This document shows, piece by piece, positions 34,279 through 44,178 of a DNA stretch of 64,000 nucleotides; positions within the stretch are counted from its first letter, which is position 1, and the number at the start of each line of letters is the position of its first letter. The translations under genes were made by a program, and so were the position numbers. The notes under the pieces were generated by a model. It searched no databases, was not told the DNA's origin, and saw nothing but the letters and a program-made list of their open reading frames with translations. Source of the DNA: Streptomyces formicae (GTDB lineage: Bacteria; Actinomycetota; Actinomycetes; Streptomycetales; Streptomycetaceae); the NCBI RefSeq assembly GCF_002556545.1, contig NZ_CP022685.1, forward strand, positions 8,968,001-9,032,000, written 5' to 3'.

Positions 34279-35469
34279 GTGCACCTCGAATACACGCCTG
34301 AGCAGCAGCGGCTGCGCACCGAGCTGCGTGCCTACTTCGCCGAGCTGGTGCCGGACAACGCCTATGCCAGGTACGGCGATCCGGCCGCCCAGAAGCGGTT
34401 CTACCGCGAGACGGTCCGGCGGCTCGGCACCGACGGCTGGCTCGGGGTCGGGTGGCCGGAGGAGTACGGCGGGCGCGGGCTCTCGCCCATGGAGCAGTTC
34501 ATCTTCTTCGACGAGGCCGCGCAGGCGGGCGTCCCGCTGCCGCTGATGGCGCTGAACACCGTCGGCCCGACGATCATGCAGTTCGGCACGGAGGAGCAGA
34601 AGAGCTACTTCCTGCCGAAGATCCTCTCCGGCGAACTCGACTTCGCGATCGGCTACAGCGAACCGGACGCAGGCACCGACCTGGCGGCGCTCAAGACCAG
34701 GGCCGTACGGGAGGGCGACGAGGAGAGCGGCCACTACACGGTCGACGGGCAGAAGATCTGGACGACCAACGGCGACACCGCGGACTGGGTGTGGCTCGCG
34801 GTCCGCACCGACCCCGAGGCGCCGCCGCACAAGGGCATCACCATGCTCCTCGTACCGACGAGCGACCCCGGCTACTCCTGCACCCTCATCAACACCCTCG
34901 CCTCGCACGACACCACCGCGAGCTACTACGAGAACATCCGCGTCCCCGCGTCGCGCCGGGTCGGCAAGGAGAACAAGGGCTGGCGGCTCATCACCAACCA
35001 GCTCAACCACGAACGCGTCACGCTCGCCGCCCACGGCACCATGGCGATCCGCGCCCTGCACAACGTGCAGCGCTGGGCCATGGACACCAAACTCGCCGAC
35101 GGCCGCCGCGTCATCGACCTGAACTGGGTGCGCCAGCGCCTGGCGAGGACCCACACCAGGCTCGACGCGATGAAGCTCCTCAACTGGCAGATGGTGAACG
35201 CCGTCCAGGAAGGCACCCTCACCCCCCAGGACGCCTCCGCCGTCAAGGTCTACGGCTCGGAGGCCCGCCGCGACGCGTACGCCTGGCTGATGGAAGTCGT
35301 CGGCGCGGCAGGCTCCTTGAAGGAGGGCTCGGCGGGCGCGGTGCTCCACGGCGAACTGGAACGCGGCTACCGGTCCGCGGTGATCTTCACCTTCGGCGGC
35401 GGCAACAACGAGATCCAGCGGGAGATCATCTCCTGGATCGGCTTGGGGATGCCGCGCGTACGGCGGTGA
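34279..35469 (+). CDS. Acyl-CoA dehydrogenase, FadE26-like
   Basis: A 396-residue flavin-dependent acyl-CoA dehydrogenase. The family blocks GYSEPDAGTDLAALKT (FAD/substrate loop) and YRSAVIFTFGGGNNEIQREI (C-terminal FAD contact) are present. The N-terminus (LEYTPEQQRLRTELRAYFAEL) and overall sequence resemble M. tuberculosis FadE26, one half of the FadE26-FadE27 heterotetramer that dehydrogenates sterol side-chain CoA esters. The usual catalytic Glu was not located with confidence, and the partner subunit is not adjacent. GTG 34279 follows GGAGGGG. A KstR-type box lies upstream. Confidence 0.88.
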   Translation: MHLEYTPEQQRLRTELRAYFAELVPDNAYARYGDPAAQKRFYRETVRRLGTDGWLGVGWPEEYGGRGLSPMEQFIFFDEAAQAGVPLPLMALNTVGPTIMQFGTEEQKSYFLPKILSGELDFAIGYSEPDAGTDLAALKTRAVREGDEESGHYTVDGQKIWTTNGDTADWVWLAVRTDPEAPPHKGITMLLVPTSDPGYSCTLINTLASHDTTASYYENIRVPASRRVGKENKGWRLITNQLNHERVTLAAHGTMAIRALHNVQRWAMDTKLADGRRVIDLNWVRQRLARTHTRLDAMKLLNWQMVNAVQEGTLTPQDASAVKVYGSEARRDAYAWLMEVVGAAGSLKEGSAGAVLHGELERGYRSAVIFTFGGGNNEIQREIISWIGLGMPRVRR

Positions 35470-35582
35470 GTTGTTCCCCACCCCTTCGCGCCCACATCTC
35501 GCGCGCCCCCCCCGAGGGAGGCAAACACCCCCCTGACGCGTCCACCTGGTCGGTACCCAAAACCGAACAGAAGGAGCGTCTC

Positions 35583-37142
35583 GTGCAGCACTTCGCATAC
35601 CGGCGGCGCCTGGTCCCGCTGCTCGCGCTGGGGGTGGTCGCCGGGCTCGTGCCGGGGCTCGTCGCTGGGGCGGCGGCAGCTGCTCCAGGGCAGACGGCCG
35701 CCCGTCAAGGTGACGCGTCCGCTCGACAACGAGGCGCGGACACGCGCCAGTTGGCTGCGTACACGCGGCAGAAGCTCAGCTGGAAGCGGTGCGCCGACGA
35801 CAAGCCCGCCGTCTTCCAGTGCGCGACCCTGAAAGTACCCCTCGACTACCGCGTGCCCGAGGGCAGGCGGATCGACGTGGCGATCTCCCGGATCAGGACG
35901 AGCGATCCGGGCAAGCGGCGCGGGATCCTCACCATGAATCCGGGCGGGCCCGGCGGGCCCGGGCTCGAGTTGCCGGTCGAGGCCGCCGACGGGCTGCCGA
36001 AGGCCCTGCTCGACCAGTACGACCTGGTGGGCTTCGATCCGCGCGGGGTCGGCAGGAGCACCCCCGTCAGCTGCGGGCTCACCCGCGACGAGCTGCCCTA
36101 TCCGCGCGTGACCCGCTCCACGGCCGACGCCGTGGCGAACGAGGCGTGGGCCAGGGGCTTCGCCGCCAAGTGCCGGGCGGCGGCCGGTGATCGGCTGCCG
36201 TACAACAGCACCCGCAACACCGCCCGCGACATGGACGTCATGCGCGCCGTCCTGGGCGAGAAGAAGCTGACGTACTACGGCGTCTCGTACGGCACCGCGC
36301 TCGGCGCCGTCTACATGCAGCTCTTCCCGCACCGCGTCGACCGGTTCGTGCTCGACAGCGCCGTGGACCCGGGCCGGATGTGGCGCGGCATGTTCCGGAT
36401 CTGGGGTCCTGAGGGGGAGCGGGCCTTCCAGCGGTGGACGAAGTGGACCGCCGACCGGGACCGGACGTACCACCTCGGCGCTTCGCCCGCCGCGGTCGCG
36501 CGGAGCTTCTGGCGGCTCGTCGCGCGAGCCGACACGAAGCCGATCGTCTTCGGCGAGGCGACACTCGACGGACCCGCCGTACGCGACCTGCTGCGGCCGG
36601 AGCTGTACAGCGTCCGCAAGGGCGCCGAGGCCGTGGCGATGCTCAAGAGGGCCGCCGATGGGCAGAGCGTGCCGGGCCTGCCCGCCGAGGAGAGCAGCGA
36701 GAACGAGATCGCGAGCCAGACCGCCGTGCTGTGCGCCGACGCCCCCTGGCCGCGCGATCCCGGCGTCTACCGCCGCGACGCCTTCCACGACGCCGCGCGC
36801 CATCCGCTGTACGGCGACTTCGCCGCGAGCATCATCCCCTGCGCCTACTGGCCGAAGGGAGCCGAGCCCGCCACCACGGTCGACAACGACGTCACGTCGC
36901 TGATCGTGCAGAACGAGTGGGACCCGCAGACCCCGCTGACCGGCGCCCGCGCCATGCACCGCGCCCTGAAGGGCTCCCGCATGGTGACCGTCGACGAGGG
37001 CGAGGGCCACGGCGTGGTCTTCGGCGACACCCGCAACACCTGTGCCGAGAACGCCGCCCTGGGCTACCTCGCCACCGGCGGGCTCCCGGACCGCGACGTC
37101 ACCTGTCACGCGACACCGGGCCGGCGCGGCATCGGCCGTTGA
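35583..37142 (+). CDS. Secreted tripeptidyl-aminopeptidase-like alpha/beta hydrolase
   Basis: A 519-residue exported hydrolase of the Streptomyces TAP/SlpD/SlpE group. The N-terminus is a signal peptide (RRR, hydrophobic core, AAAA cleavage region near residue 33) followed by a Gln/Arg/Ala spacer. Catalytic features are the oxyanion block NPGGPGGPG, the nucleophile elbow YYGVSYGTALG, the acid in NEWDPQTPL and the His in DEGEGHGVVF. C-terminal cysteines (NTCAEN, VTCHA) fit the TAP_C domain. GTG 35583 has AAGGAG upstream. It probably cleaves short N-terminal peptides outside the cell. Confidence 0.92.
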   Translation: MQHFAYRRRLVPLLALGVVAGLVPGLVAGAAAAAPGQTAARQGDASARQRGADTRQLAAYTRQKLSWKRCADDKPAVFQCATLKVPLDYRVPEGRRIDVAISRIRTSDPGKRRGILTMNPGGPGGPGLELPVEAADGLPKALLDQYDLVGFDPRGVGRSTPVSCGLTRDELPYPRVTRSTADAVANEAWARGFAAKCRAAAGDRLPYNSTRNTARDMDVMRAVLGEKKLTYYGVSYGTALGAVYMQLFPHRVDRFVLDSAVDPGRMWRGMFRIWGPEGERAFQRWTKWTADRDRTYHLGASPAAVARSFWRLVARADTKPIVFGEATLDGPAVRDLLRPELYSVRKGAEAVAMLKRAADGQSVPGLPAEESSENEIASQTAVLCADAPWPRDPGVYRRDAFHDAARHPLYGDFAASIIPCAYWPKGAEPATTVDNDVTSLIVQNEWDPQTPLTGARAMHRALKGSRMVTVDEGEGHGVVFGDTRNTCAENAALGYLATGGLPDRDVTCHATPGRRGIGR

Positions 37143-37275
37143 CCCGGCAGGCGTACGCCGACGCGCCGTCCGAGGCGCAGCGGCGCCGTCCCGCACCGTA
37201 CAAACTCGACAGACGGGACGCCATACTGGACGAGCCGGGGAGGGCGCAGCGAAACAACGGGGGCGACAGCACGAG

Positions 37276-39522
37276 ATGGCGGACACCAGGCTGATCCACG
37301 GCCGGTACCGGTTGCTGGATCTGATCGGGCGCGGCGGCATGGGCGAGGTGTGGCGGGCGCGCGACGAGTCGCTCGGGCGCCGGGTGGCCGTCAAGTGCCT
37401 CAAACCGATGGGGCCCCAGCACGACCAGTCCTTCACGCGCGTGCTGCGCGAGCGCTTCCGGCGCGAGGCCAGGGTCGCCGCCGCCCTCCAGCACCGCGGC
37501 GTCACCGTCGTGCACGACTTCGGCGAGTACGACGGCGTGCTGTACCTGGTGATGGAGCTCCTGGAGGGCCGCAACCTCAGCCAGCTCCTGGAGGACAACA
37601 AACAGCATCCGCTGCCCGTCGACGACGTGGTGGAGATCGCCGAACAGGTCTCGTCCGCCCTCGCGTACACCCACGAACAGGGCATCGTGCACCGGGACCT
37701 GAAGCCCGCGAACATCATGCGGCTCTCCGACGGCACGGTGAAGATCTGCGACTTCGGCATCGCGCGGCTCGGCGCCGACATCGGCTTCACCTCGCGCCTG
37801 ACCGGCACGGGCATCGCCATGGGCACCCCGCACTACATGTCGCCCGAGCAGATCAGCGGCGACCCGGTCGACCAGCGCAGCGACCTCTACTCCCTGGGCT
37901 GCGTGCTCTACGAGATCGCCACCGGTGCCCCGCCCTTCGACCTGGAGGACGCCTGGGCCGTCCTCGTCGGCCACCGCGACACCACTCCGCAGCCGCCCCG
38001 CCGCCACCGCGCCGAACTGCCCGGGTACTTCGACCGGGTCGTCCTCGACCTGCTCGCTAAAGAACCCGCGGACCGGCCGCACGACGCACGGGAGTTGGGC
38101 CGCCGCATCACCGCGGGCCGGTCCAGCGTCTCGTACGTACCGACCGTCGTCAGTCCGCCCGTGCGCTGCCCCGAACAGCCGCCGTCCCACGAGCCGCGGC
38201 TGCCCTCCTGGACCCGCGGCATGACCACCGGGCACAAGGCGGGCGGCGCGTCCGTGCTGCGCGCCACCCCGCCGGACGCGGCGGCGGGCCTGACCGGCGA
38301 GTGGATCCCGCGCGTCGACGCGCGCCGGGCCGCGGCGGCGCGCGGGCCCGAACGGCCCACGCCCTCCGCCGAGTTGGTCGCCACGCTCACCAGCAGGCAC
38401 AACGCGGGCCTGAGTCTCGGCAGGCTCGGCCGCTGGGCCGAAGCGGGCGAGGTGCACCGCGCGGTCGCCGCCGAGCGCGAGCACGCGCTCGGCCCCGACC
38501 ACCCCGACACGCTCGCCAGCCGTTACGAAGTGGGGTTCACGCTCAGCCGCACGGGCCGCGCGGCCGACGCGCTGCGCGAGTACGGCCGCGTCGCCGAGGG
38601 GCGGGAGCGCTCCCTGGGGCCCGAGCACCCGGAGACGCTCGCGGCGCGCCAGGAGATGGCGTACGTACTGGGCCAGCTCGGGCGGCACTTCGAAGCGCAC
38701 CAGACGTACACCGCGGTCCTCGCCGTACGGGAGCGCACGGCGGGCCCCGACCACCCGGACACGCTGCGCTGTCGGCACAACCTCGCCTACAACCTGAGCC
38801 GCCTCGGCCGTCTGGAGGACTCCTACCGGCTCGCCGGTGAGGTCGCCGCGGCTCGTGCGCGAGTGCTCGGCCCCGCCCATCCGGACACGCTCGTCACGCG
38901 GTACGAAGTGGCGTACGCGCTGGGTCAGTTGGGGCGCTGGCCGGAGGCCCTGCAGACCTACCGCGAGGTCGCCGACGCGCGGGTGCGGGCGCTCGGCGCC
39001 GACCACCCCGACACACTCGCGGCCCGCTACGAGGTCGGCATAAGCCTCGGCAGGCTCGGCCGCAGCGGCGAGGCGCTCGAGCTGTACCGCGACCTGATCG
39101 ACGACCGTACGCGCGTCAACGGCCCCGCCGATCCCGAGACGTTGCGCGCCCGGCACGGGCTCGGGGTGAACCTGGGCAGGCAGGGCCGTTGGGAGGAGGC
39201 CCTCGCGGAGGCCCGTGACGTGTGCGCGATCCGTGAGCGGGTGCTCGGCGCCGATCACCCGGACACCCTGGTCAGCCGTCGCGAGGTCGCCGTGGGCCTC
39301 GGCTGGCTGGGTCGCTGGTCCGACGCGCTCACCGAGTACCGCAGGGTGGCCGCGGCCCGCGAACAGGTGCTCGGCGCCGACCACCCCGACGCCCTCGCGA
39401 GCCGCAACGACGAGGCGCACTGCCTGGAGCAACTGGGCCGTGGCACGGAGGCGGTCGAGCTGTACCGCAGGGTGGCCGCGCTCCGTCAGCAGCGGGGTCC
39501 CGGGGGACCCGGGGGTCACTGA
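37276..39522 (+). CDS. Soluble Ser/Thr protein kinase with nine TPR-like repeats
   Basis: A 748-residue kinase. The catalytic domain (about residues 10-275) shows the Gly loop GRGGMGEVW, VAVKCLK with the ATP Lys, HRDLKPANI, DFGIARL and an APE-like SPEQ. A Pro/Arg linker follows. From about residue 370 to 740 there are nine helical repeats of about 42 residues with the consensus GPDHPDTLASRYEVGxxLGRLGR, a kinesin-light-chain-type TPR. Unlike most Streptomyces kinases it has no membrane segment or PASTA domain. The repeats probably bind a partner protein. The 3' end overlaps the convergent TetR gene by 7 bp. Confidence 0.92.
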   Translation: MADTRLIHGRYRLLDLIGRGGMGEVWRARDESLGRRVAVKCLKPMGPQHDQSFTRVLRERFRREARVAAALQHRGVTVVHDFGEYDGVLYLVMELLEGRNLSQLLEDNKQHPLPVDDVVEIAEQVSSALAYTHEQGIVHRDLKPANIMRLSDGTVKICDFGIARLGADIGFTSRLTGTGIAMGTPHYMSPEQISGDPVDQRSDLYSLGCVLYEIATGAPPFDLEDAWAVLVGHRDTTPQPPRRHRAELPGYFDRVVLDLLAKEPADRPHDARELGRRITAGRSSVSYVPTVVSPPVRCPEQPPSHEPRLPSWTRGMTTGHKAGGASVLRATPPDAAAGLTGEWIPRVDARRAAAARGPERPTPSAELVATLTSRHNAGLSLGRLGRWAEAGEVHRAVAAEREHALGPDHPDTLASRYEVGFTLSRTGRAADALREYGRVAEGRERSLGPEHPETLAARQEMAYVLGQLGRHFEAHQTYTAVLAVRERTAGPDHPDTLRCRHNLAYNLSRLGRLEDSYRLAGEVAAARARVLGPAHPDTLVTRYEVAYALGQLGRWPEALQTYREVADARVRALGADHPDTLAARYEVGISLGRLGRSGEALELYRDLIDDRTRVNGPADPETLRARHGLGVNLGRQGRWEEALAEARDVCAIRERVLGADHPDTLVSRREVAVGLGWLGRWSDALTEYRRVAAAREQVLGADHPDALASRNDEAHCLEQLGRGTEAVELYRRVAALRQQRGPGGPGGH

Positions 39523-40130
39523 CCGTCGCGGGCGTCCGACCGGTGCCGGTCGACGATGGCCTCGACGATCCGCATCAGTCGGTCCCCGGTCCGGTCGATG
39601 CTCCCGTTCTGCGTGCTGACCTGGACGCCTTCGAGCAGGAAGGTGATCTCGGCGGCGGTCTGCTCGGGGTCGGGCAGCCCGGCATCGGTGCACATGCCGA
39701 CCAGGCGGCGGGTCTGGAGGGCCTTGTGCTCCTCGATCACCTGCCGCGCGGGGTGGGCGCGGTCGGGCAGTTCGGCGAGTGAGTTGATGAACGGGCAGCC
39801 CCGGTGCGAGACCTCGGGCAGGCCCTCGGCGATGAAGCGGGCCAGGCCCAGGATCTGCTCCCTCGGCCGGTCGGGATGCTCGGCCTCGACCCGGTCGAAG
39901 GCCGCCTGGTAGTCGGCGGCGACGATCCGCAGCCACTCGGCGACGAGCGCGTCCTTGGTCTCGAAGTGCCGGTAGATGGCCATCTTGGTGGTCTCGGCCT
40001 TCTCGGCGATCGCCTGGACGCCCACCCGTCGGATCCCCTCGCGCTGGAAGAGCTCCTCCGCCGCGTCGAGGATGCGCTCGCGCGGCGGCAGCTTCGCCAC
40101 CCTGCTCGGCCTGCTGACGGTCGATGCCAT
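39516..40130 (-). CDS. TetR-family regulator, divergent from amidase
   Basis: A 204-residue repressor. HTH at about residues 15-62 (ILDAAEELFQREGIRRVGVQ, then AETTKMAIYRHFETKDALVA). The ligand domain carries RGCPFINSLAELP, a Cys-containing motif seen in a subgroup of actinobacterial TetR proteins. CGGAGAA precedes ATG 40130. It diverges from an amidase across 132 bp that hold an 18-bp palindrome and an extra half-site, so repression of itself and the amidase is likely. Confidence 0.9.
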   Translation of the reverse strand: MASTVSRPSRVAKLPPRERILDAAEELFQREGIRRVGVQAIAEKAETTKMAIYRHFETKDALVAEWLRIVAADYQAAFDRVEAEHPDRPREQILGLARFIAEGLPEVSHRGCPFINSLAELPDRAHPARQVIEEHKALQTRRLVGMCTDAGLPDPEQTAAEITFLLEGVQVSTQNGSIDRTGDRLMRIVEAIVDRHRSDARDGQ

Positions 40131-40199
40131 GCGTTCTCCGTGGTGTCCGGTCCGTGCCCTTGGCTCATCGGCCCTGCTACGGTACCAGTCCGTCCCGAA

Positions 40200-40237
40200 C
40201 GATACCGGGCGGTATCGCATGGGGTCGATCGGTATCG
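40200..40237. promoter_or_regulatory. Palindromic operator between TetR and amidase genes
   Basis: CGATACCGGGCGGTATCG (40200-40217) has perfect 8-bp arms with a 2-bp centre, and a further half-site CGGTATCG lies at 40230-40237. Both precede the amidase start at 40263, overlapping the likely promoter. Confidence 0.75.
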
Positions 40238-40262
40238 TTTCTTCTCTTCGCAGGGAGTGGCA

Positions 40263-41717
40263 GTGAAGATCAGTGAGTACGTGGGGTTCGACGCGGTAGG
40301 GCTCGCGGAGCTGGTGGCCAGGGGCGAGGTGACCCCCGCCGAGCTGGAGGCGACCGCGCGCGAGGCCGCTGAGGCGGTCAATCCGCGGATCAACGCCCTC
40401 GTGGAGACCTGGCCGACCGACGACGAACCCACCCCCGGTGGCGCACCGTTGGCCGGAGTTCCCTTCCTCATCAAGGACATCGGGGTCACCATGGCCGGGC
40501 GCCGCATGGAGCTGGGCAGCCGTCTCGCGGCGGGCAACGTCGCCGCCGCCGACTCCGCCCTGATGCGCCGCTTCCGCCGCGCGGGACTCGTGACGTTCGG
40601 GCGGACCACGACACCGGAGATGGCCTACAGCAACACGACGGAACCCGTGCTGTACGGCGAGACCCGCAACCCGTGGAACCCGGCCCTGAGCGCGGGCGGC
40701 TCGAGCGGCGGCGCAGGCGCGGCCGTCGCCGCCGGGGTGGTCCCGATCGCGCACGCCACCGACGCCGCGGGCTCCATCCGCATCCCCGCCGCCTACAACG
40801 GCCTCTTCGGGCTCAAGCCCACCCGGGGCAGGGTCTCCTGGGGCCCCGACTTCGACGAGATGTTCAACGGCCTCGCCGTGCACGGCAGCGTCAGCCGCAC
40901 GGTCCGCGACAGCGCGGTCCTGCTCGACCAGATACGCGGCGCGGAGCCGGGCGACCCCTACGTCGCGCGGGAGCCTGCGCGGCCGTACGCGCGGGAAGTC
41001 ACCCGCGATCCGGGCTCGCTGCGGATCGGTGTGCTCGGTCAGGCATGGGGCGGGCGCCGCACCACCGCACCCGTGGCCGACGCGCTCTCCCGTACCGTGC
41101 GCCTGCTGGAGTCCCTGGGGCACCGGGTCGAGGAGGTCGAGGTCGACCTCGGTGTGGAATGGGAGGAGCTGCTCCTGGCCAGTGCCCGTCAGTGGACGGC
41201 GAACCTCGCGGCCTCGATCGACGAGCTGGCCACCGCCTTCGGCCGTCCCGTCGACTCCTCCACACTGGAGCCGCCCGTCCTGGCCAGCTACCACTACGGA
41301 CAGCGGGTCAGCGGCGCCCAGTTCGTCACGGCTCTCGCGCTCCGCAACCGGGTCGCGCGGAGTCTGGCGCGGCACTTCACCACGCACGACATCCTGCTCA
41401 CCCCGACCGTGCCGGAGCTGCCGGTGCCGCTGGGCACCCATGCCGAGGGAGCGGCGCGCCTCGACGGCCTCGGCTGGCTGCGCCGCCTCTTCGACATCGC
41501 ACCGTTCACCGCGGTGTTCAACGTGGCGGGCACGCCCGCGATGTCCGTGCCGGTGACGGCCGAGCCTGCTACGGGGCTGCCGATCGGCATGCAGTTCGCC
41601 GCGGACCACGGCCTGGAGGACCTCCTGTTCCGCCTCGCGGGCCAGCTCGAACAGGCGAGCCCGTGGGCGGACCGGACTCCTCTGGTGTGGGCGGGGGAGG
41701 GTGCGGCCGAGGTTTAG
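40263..41717 (+). CDS. Amidase signature family enzyme
   Basis: A 484-residue amidase with the Ser-cisSer-Lys triad: Lys in FLIKDIG (about residue 76), the Ser of GGSSGG (about 150) and the nucleophile in [20 protein letters not shown] (about 175). Length matches the family (GatA-like or 6-aminohexanoate cyclic amidase-like). Substrate unknown; the paired TetR regulator suggests an inducible catabolic or detoxifying role. GTG 40263 follows AGGGAG. The gene ends before a weak 6-bp hairpin (41718-41737). Confidence 0.9.
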   Translation: MKISEYVGFDAVGLAELVARGEVTPAELEATAREAAEAVNPRINALVETWPTDDEPTPGGAPLAGVPFLIKDIGVTMAGRRMELGSRLAAGNVAAADSALMRRFRRAGLVTFGRTTTPEMAYSNTTEPVLYGETRNPWNPALSAGGSSGGAGAAVAAGVVPIAHATDAAGSIRIPAAYNGLFGLKPTRGRVSWGPDFDEMFNGLAVHGSVSRTVRDSAVLLDQIRGAEPGDPYVAREPARPYAREVTRDPGSLRIGVLGQAWGGRRTTAPVADALSRTVRLLESLGHRVEEVEVDLGVEWEELLLASARQWTANLAASIDELATAFGRPVDSSTLEPPVLASYHYGQRVSGAQFVTALALRNRVARSLARHFTTHDILLTPTVPELPVPLGTHAEGAARLDGLGWLRRLFDIAPFTAVFNVAGTPAMSVPVTAEPATGLPIGMQFAADHGLEDLLFRLAGQLEQASPWADRTPLVWAGEGAAEV

Positions 41718-41924
41718 TGGGGCATTTCGGAGCCCCATCATCTCCGAAGCCGCACCCGGACGGCGCGTCACATCTGCGACTGAGCAGCAGGATTTGCCAC
41801 CTGCTCTGGTCATCCTGGCGCCTCGACGTCGTGGGTGAAGGCACGCAGCAGATGCTGTGCCAGCAGCGCCAGGCCGCCGAGCACGCCAAGGTGCCACAGA
41901 CCCTGCCCGTTCACCGGGCGCGCC

Positions 41925-42377
41925 TTAGCTCACCGCCCGCTTCACGAGCGCAGCGATCCGCGCCTCCACATCGGCTGTCACCTCGGTGAGGGCGAAACCG
42001 GCCGCCCACATCGTGCCCTCGTCCAGCTTCGCCTGGTCGCTGAACCCGAGCGTCGCGTAGCGCGCCTTGAACTTCTCCGCGCTCTGGAAGAAGCACACGA
42101 CCTTGCCGTCCAGTGCGTAGGCGGGCATCCCGTACCAGAGCTTCGGCGCGAGGGCTGGGGCGCCGGCCGTGATGACGGCATGGACCCGCTCAGCCATGAT
42201 CCGGTCCGAGTCCTGCATCTCGGCGATCTTCGCGAGCACGTCTCGCTTCGCCTCCGCCGCCTTGTCCGCGCGCGAGCTGCGGCGGGCTGCCGTCTTCAGC
42301 TCTTGGGCGTGGTCCTTCATCGCGGCCCGCTCCTCGGCCGTGAATCCCTCGTGCGTGCCGCTTTCGGTGCTGCTCAT
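41925..42377 (-). CDS. DUF1801-family protein
   Basis: A 150-residue protein. The N-terminal third is Lys/Ala-rich and helical ([22 protein letters not shown]). The rest is a DUF1801 (YdhG-like) fold with [20 protein letters not shown] and [21 protein letters not shown]. Its role is not established, though some relatives are called iron chaperones. AGAGGGAGA precedes ATG 42377. It diverges from a TetR gene across a region with two strong palindromes. Confidence 0.85.
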   Translation of the reverse strand: MSSTESGTHEGFTAEERAAMKDHAQELKTAARRSSRADKAAEAKRDVLAKIAEMQDSDRIMAERVHAVITAGAPALAPKLWYGMPAYALDGKVVCFFQSAEKFKARYATLGFSDQAKLDEGTMWAAGFALTEVTADVEARIAALVKRAVS

Positions 42378-42449
42378 GGCAGATCTCCCTCTGGGGTCTG
42401 ATGCGTTGGATCTTGGACGCGTGGGTGGCGACGTGCCGCCACATCCGGC

Positions 42450-42527
42450 ATCGGCACGCAACGTGCCGATCGAGTCCGAATACTGTGTGCAGCCCTCCGC
42501 ATTGTCAACGGCACGCCATGTGCCGTT
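42450..42527. promoter_or_regulatory. Two perfect 21-bp palindromes upstream of a TetR gene
   Basis: ATCGGCAC / GTGCCGAT (42450-42457, 42463-42470) and AACGGCAC / GTGCCGTT (42507-42514, 42520-42527) each have 8-bp perfect arms and a 5-bp centre. A further GTGCCG half-site lies near 42433. The shared core is CGGCACGCnAnGTGCCG. They fill the space between the DUF1801 and TetR starts. Confidence 0.82.
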
Positions 42528-42538
42528 ACGATGGCGGC

Positions 42539-43129
42539 ATGACCGACACGTCAGCCACGCCGAGGCGCCGAGGCGCCGCGCGCACCGAAGCACTGCTGCA
42601 GGTAACCCTCGAGCTGGCTGCGGAGGTCGGATACGCGGGTCTGAGCATCGAGGCGGTCGGCCGAAGGGCCGGGGTCGGAAAACACACGATCTACCGGCGC
42701 TGGCCGTCCATGTCGGCGCTGCTGCTGGACGCGCTCAGCCGCGTGTGGACCAGCGACCTGGACTACCGCGACACCGGGGACGTCCGCGCAGATTTGCGCG
42801 AGCAGTTTCTACGCTCGGGCCTCGCCCTCTCCAGCCCGCCGATCGGCCCCGTCTATCGCGCAGTCATCGCCGAGGCGCAGGCCGATTCAACGCTGCGGGC
42901 GACCCTCCACGAGCGATTCCTGGTCACCGTCGAGCAGAGCACCCTCGACCGCATCACCCGCGCCCAGCGCACCGGTGAGCTGACCGCGGAAGCGAATCTG
43001 GAATCCGCCGCCGAGGTGCTGTGCGGCACGCTGTACTACCGCAGCCTCCTGTCAACCCGCCCCATCGACGAGCGCGCGGTCGACGGGCTGCTGGACATGT
43101 TCATGGCCGCCTACGGAACCAGCAGTTAG
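42539..43129 (+). CDS. TetR-family regulator
   Basis: A 196-residue repressor. HTH region [41 protein letters not shown] (about residues 18-60), then a TetR_C_11-like domain with [17 protein letters not shown] 42539 starts 11 bp after the second palindrome, so it may be autoregulated. The DUF1801 gene is the divergent candidate target. Confidence 0.9.
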   Translation: MTDTSATPRRRGAARTEALLQVTLELAAEVGYAGLSIEAVGRRAGVGKHTIYRRWPSMSALLLDALSRVWTSDLDYRDTGDVRADLREQFLRSGLALSSPPIGPVYRAVIAEAQADSTLRATLHERFLVTVEQSTLDRITRAQRTGELTAEANLESAAEVLCGTLYYRSLLSTRPIDERAVDGLLDMFMAAYGTSS

Positions 43130-43412
43130 GACTCGACCGCCCACGTCGGACCTACTCTCACGATCCGAGGACCGTACAGGTCACAACCGCACAACAGGGC
43201 GAAGGTTGTCTGATGCGGCACTAGTTCGCCGACCGGTTCGCCCAGGGCACGGTGCCCGACTCCGCTGATCCGCATACATGCACTGTCGTGGGGCACCTTC
43301 GCCGACGTCCGCTTCCTCAACACAGCGGCCTGTACGAAGAACTCGGGTACACGTGGGTCGGTCGCCACCAGTTGGACGGTGATGGGGGCGTGTCCTCGGC
43401 GGTGACCCGCCT
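43130..43412. other. Non-coding or degraded stretch
   Basis: No credible gene. A forward frame contains LYEELGYTWVGRHQLDGDG, which resembles the C-terminal end of a GNAT acetyltransferase, but nothing before it supports the fold. With the truncated genes to the right this looks like a site of deletion and decay. Confidence 0.4.
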
Positions 43413-43889
43413 TTACTGGAGCTCCTTCTTCAGCCCAGGCACTTCCGGCCCGGTGTCCTTGCTGGGCATCTTCCACTTGTGCGCCATGCCGTCGCCGTCA
43501 CGGTAGACGAGTGTGCCGCCCTGTGTTTGCGTCGGCGTCAGATCGAACACTTCGAGGTCTAGCTGGTAGGCGCCCGGTTCGACGGGGCCAGCATCGTTGT
43601 AGCGGTCGATAGTGACGCTGGTGGCTTCGCCATCCAAGGTGCTGATGGTCTGCCCATCGGAGGCAATCCATGTCCATCCGCCGTTGCTGATGGGAGCGGT
43701 CTGTTCGGCAGCAGCGCCTGTCATGGCGCGGTTCTTGGTCGTGATGATGGCAAACATGCCGTACTTGGCGTCGGTGATGCCGTCCGTAGCTGTGAACACC
43801 ACGTTGGTAGGGGTGATATCCAAGCCCCCTTTACCGCTCTCGCCCGTGGTGGTTGTGGAGCGGCGGCCCGAAGACGGGCGATCTGTCAC
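43413..43889 (-). pseudogene. 5'-truncated secreted-protein-like gene
   Basis: A 158-codon frame starting GTG 43889 with GGAG 4-5 nt upstream. The N-terminus (DRPSSGRRSTTTTGESGKGG) looks like the linker that follows a lipobox, but no signal peptide or lipobox precedes it: an in-frame TAG sits just upstream. The remainder (TPTNVVFTATDGITDAKYG, then GAYQLDLEVFDLTP) reads as a beta-sandwich domain of unknown function. Codons are visibly less G/C biased than in neighbouring genes. Probably a lipoprotein gene that lost its 5' end; a functional cytosolic protein is less likely. Confidence 0.5.
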
Positions 43890-44034
43890 CTACTCCTGGA
43901 CAACCTCAGGACGCGGCGGCGCCGTCCGCCAGAACGGCTACGGCCTACTGGATTGAGTTGCGCCCGTACTCTCGTACTGACGGCATCGCGCATTGCCCGG
44001 ACTGCGCGACTGGACTCATACGCGGGACGTGCTC

Positions 44035-44178
44035 ATGGCCAACTGCGGGATCCGGGCGGCGCTGCCCACCGCCCAGGTCGCGGCCTCCCGGCGGTTCGCG
44101 GCCTACGTCATCCAGGCGTTCGAGGCCCGCCCCCGGCCGACCCCGCTGCCGGCACCGGCTCGACTCGCCTTCCCGTGA
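44035..44178 (+). pseudogene. Short C-terminal fragment, possibly of a TetR regulator
   Basis: A 47-codon frame with normal high-G+C codon use. The segment AASRRFAAYVIQAFEARPRP resembles the end of some Streptomyces TetR regulators. There is no DNA-binding domain and no clear ribosome binding site. It is likely the remaining 3' end of a deleted gene, 42 bp before the flavoenzyme gene. Confidence 0.35.

Noticed and set aside
37099..39936. A 945-codon minus-strand frame opposite the kinase
   Set aside because: It mirrors the kinase-TPR coding sequence and shows no family motif of its own.
43126..43476. A 116-codon minus-strand frame in the 43-kb scar
   Set aside because: No recognisable domain or start signal, and it overlaps the truncated lipoprotein-like frame; treated as chance.
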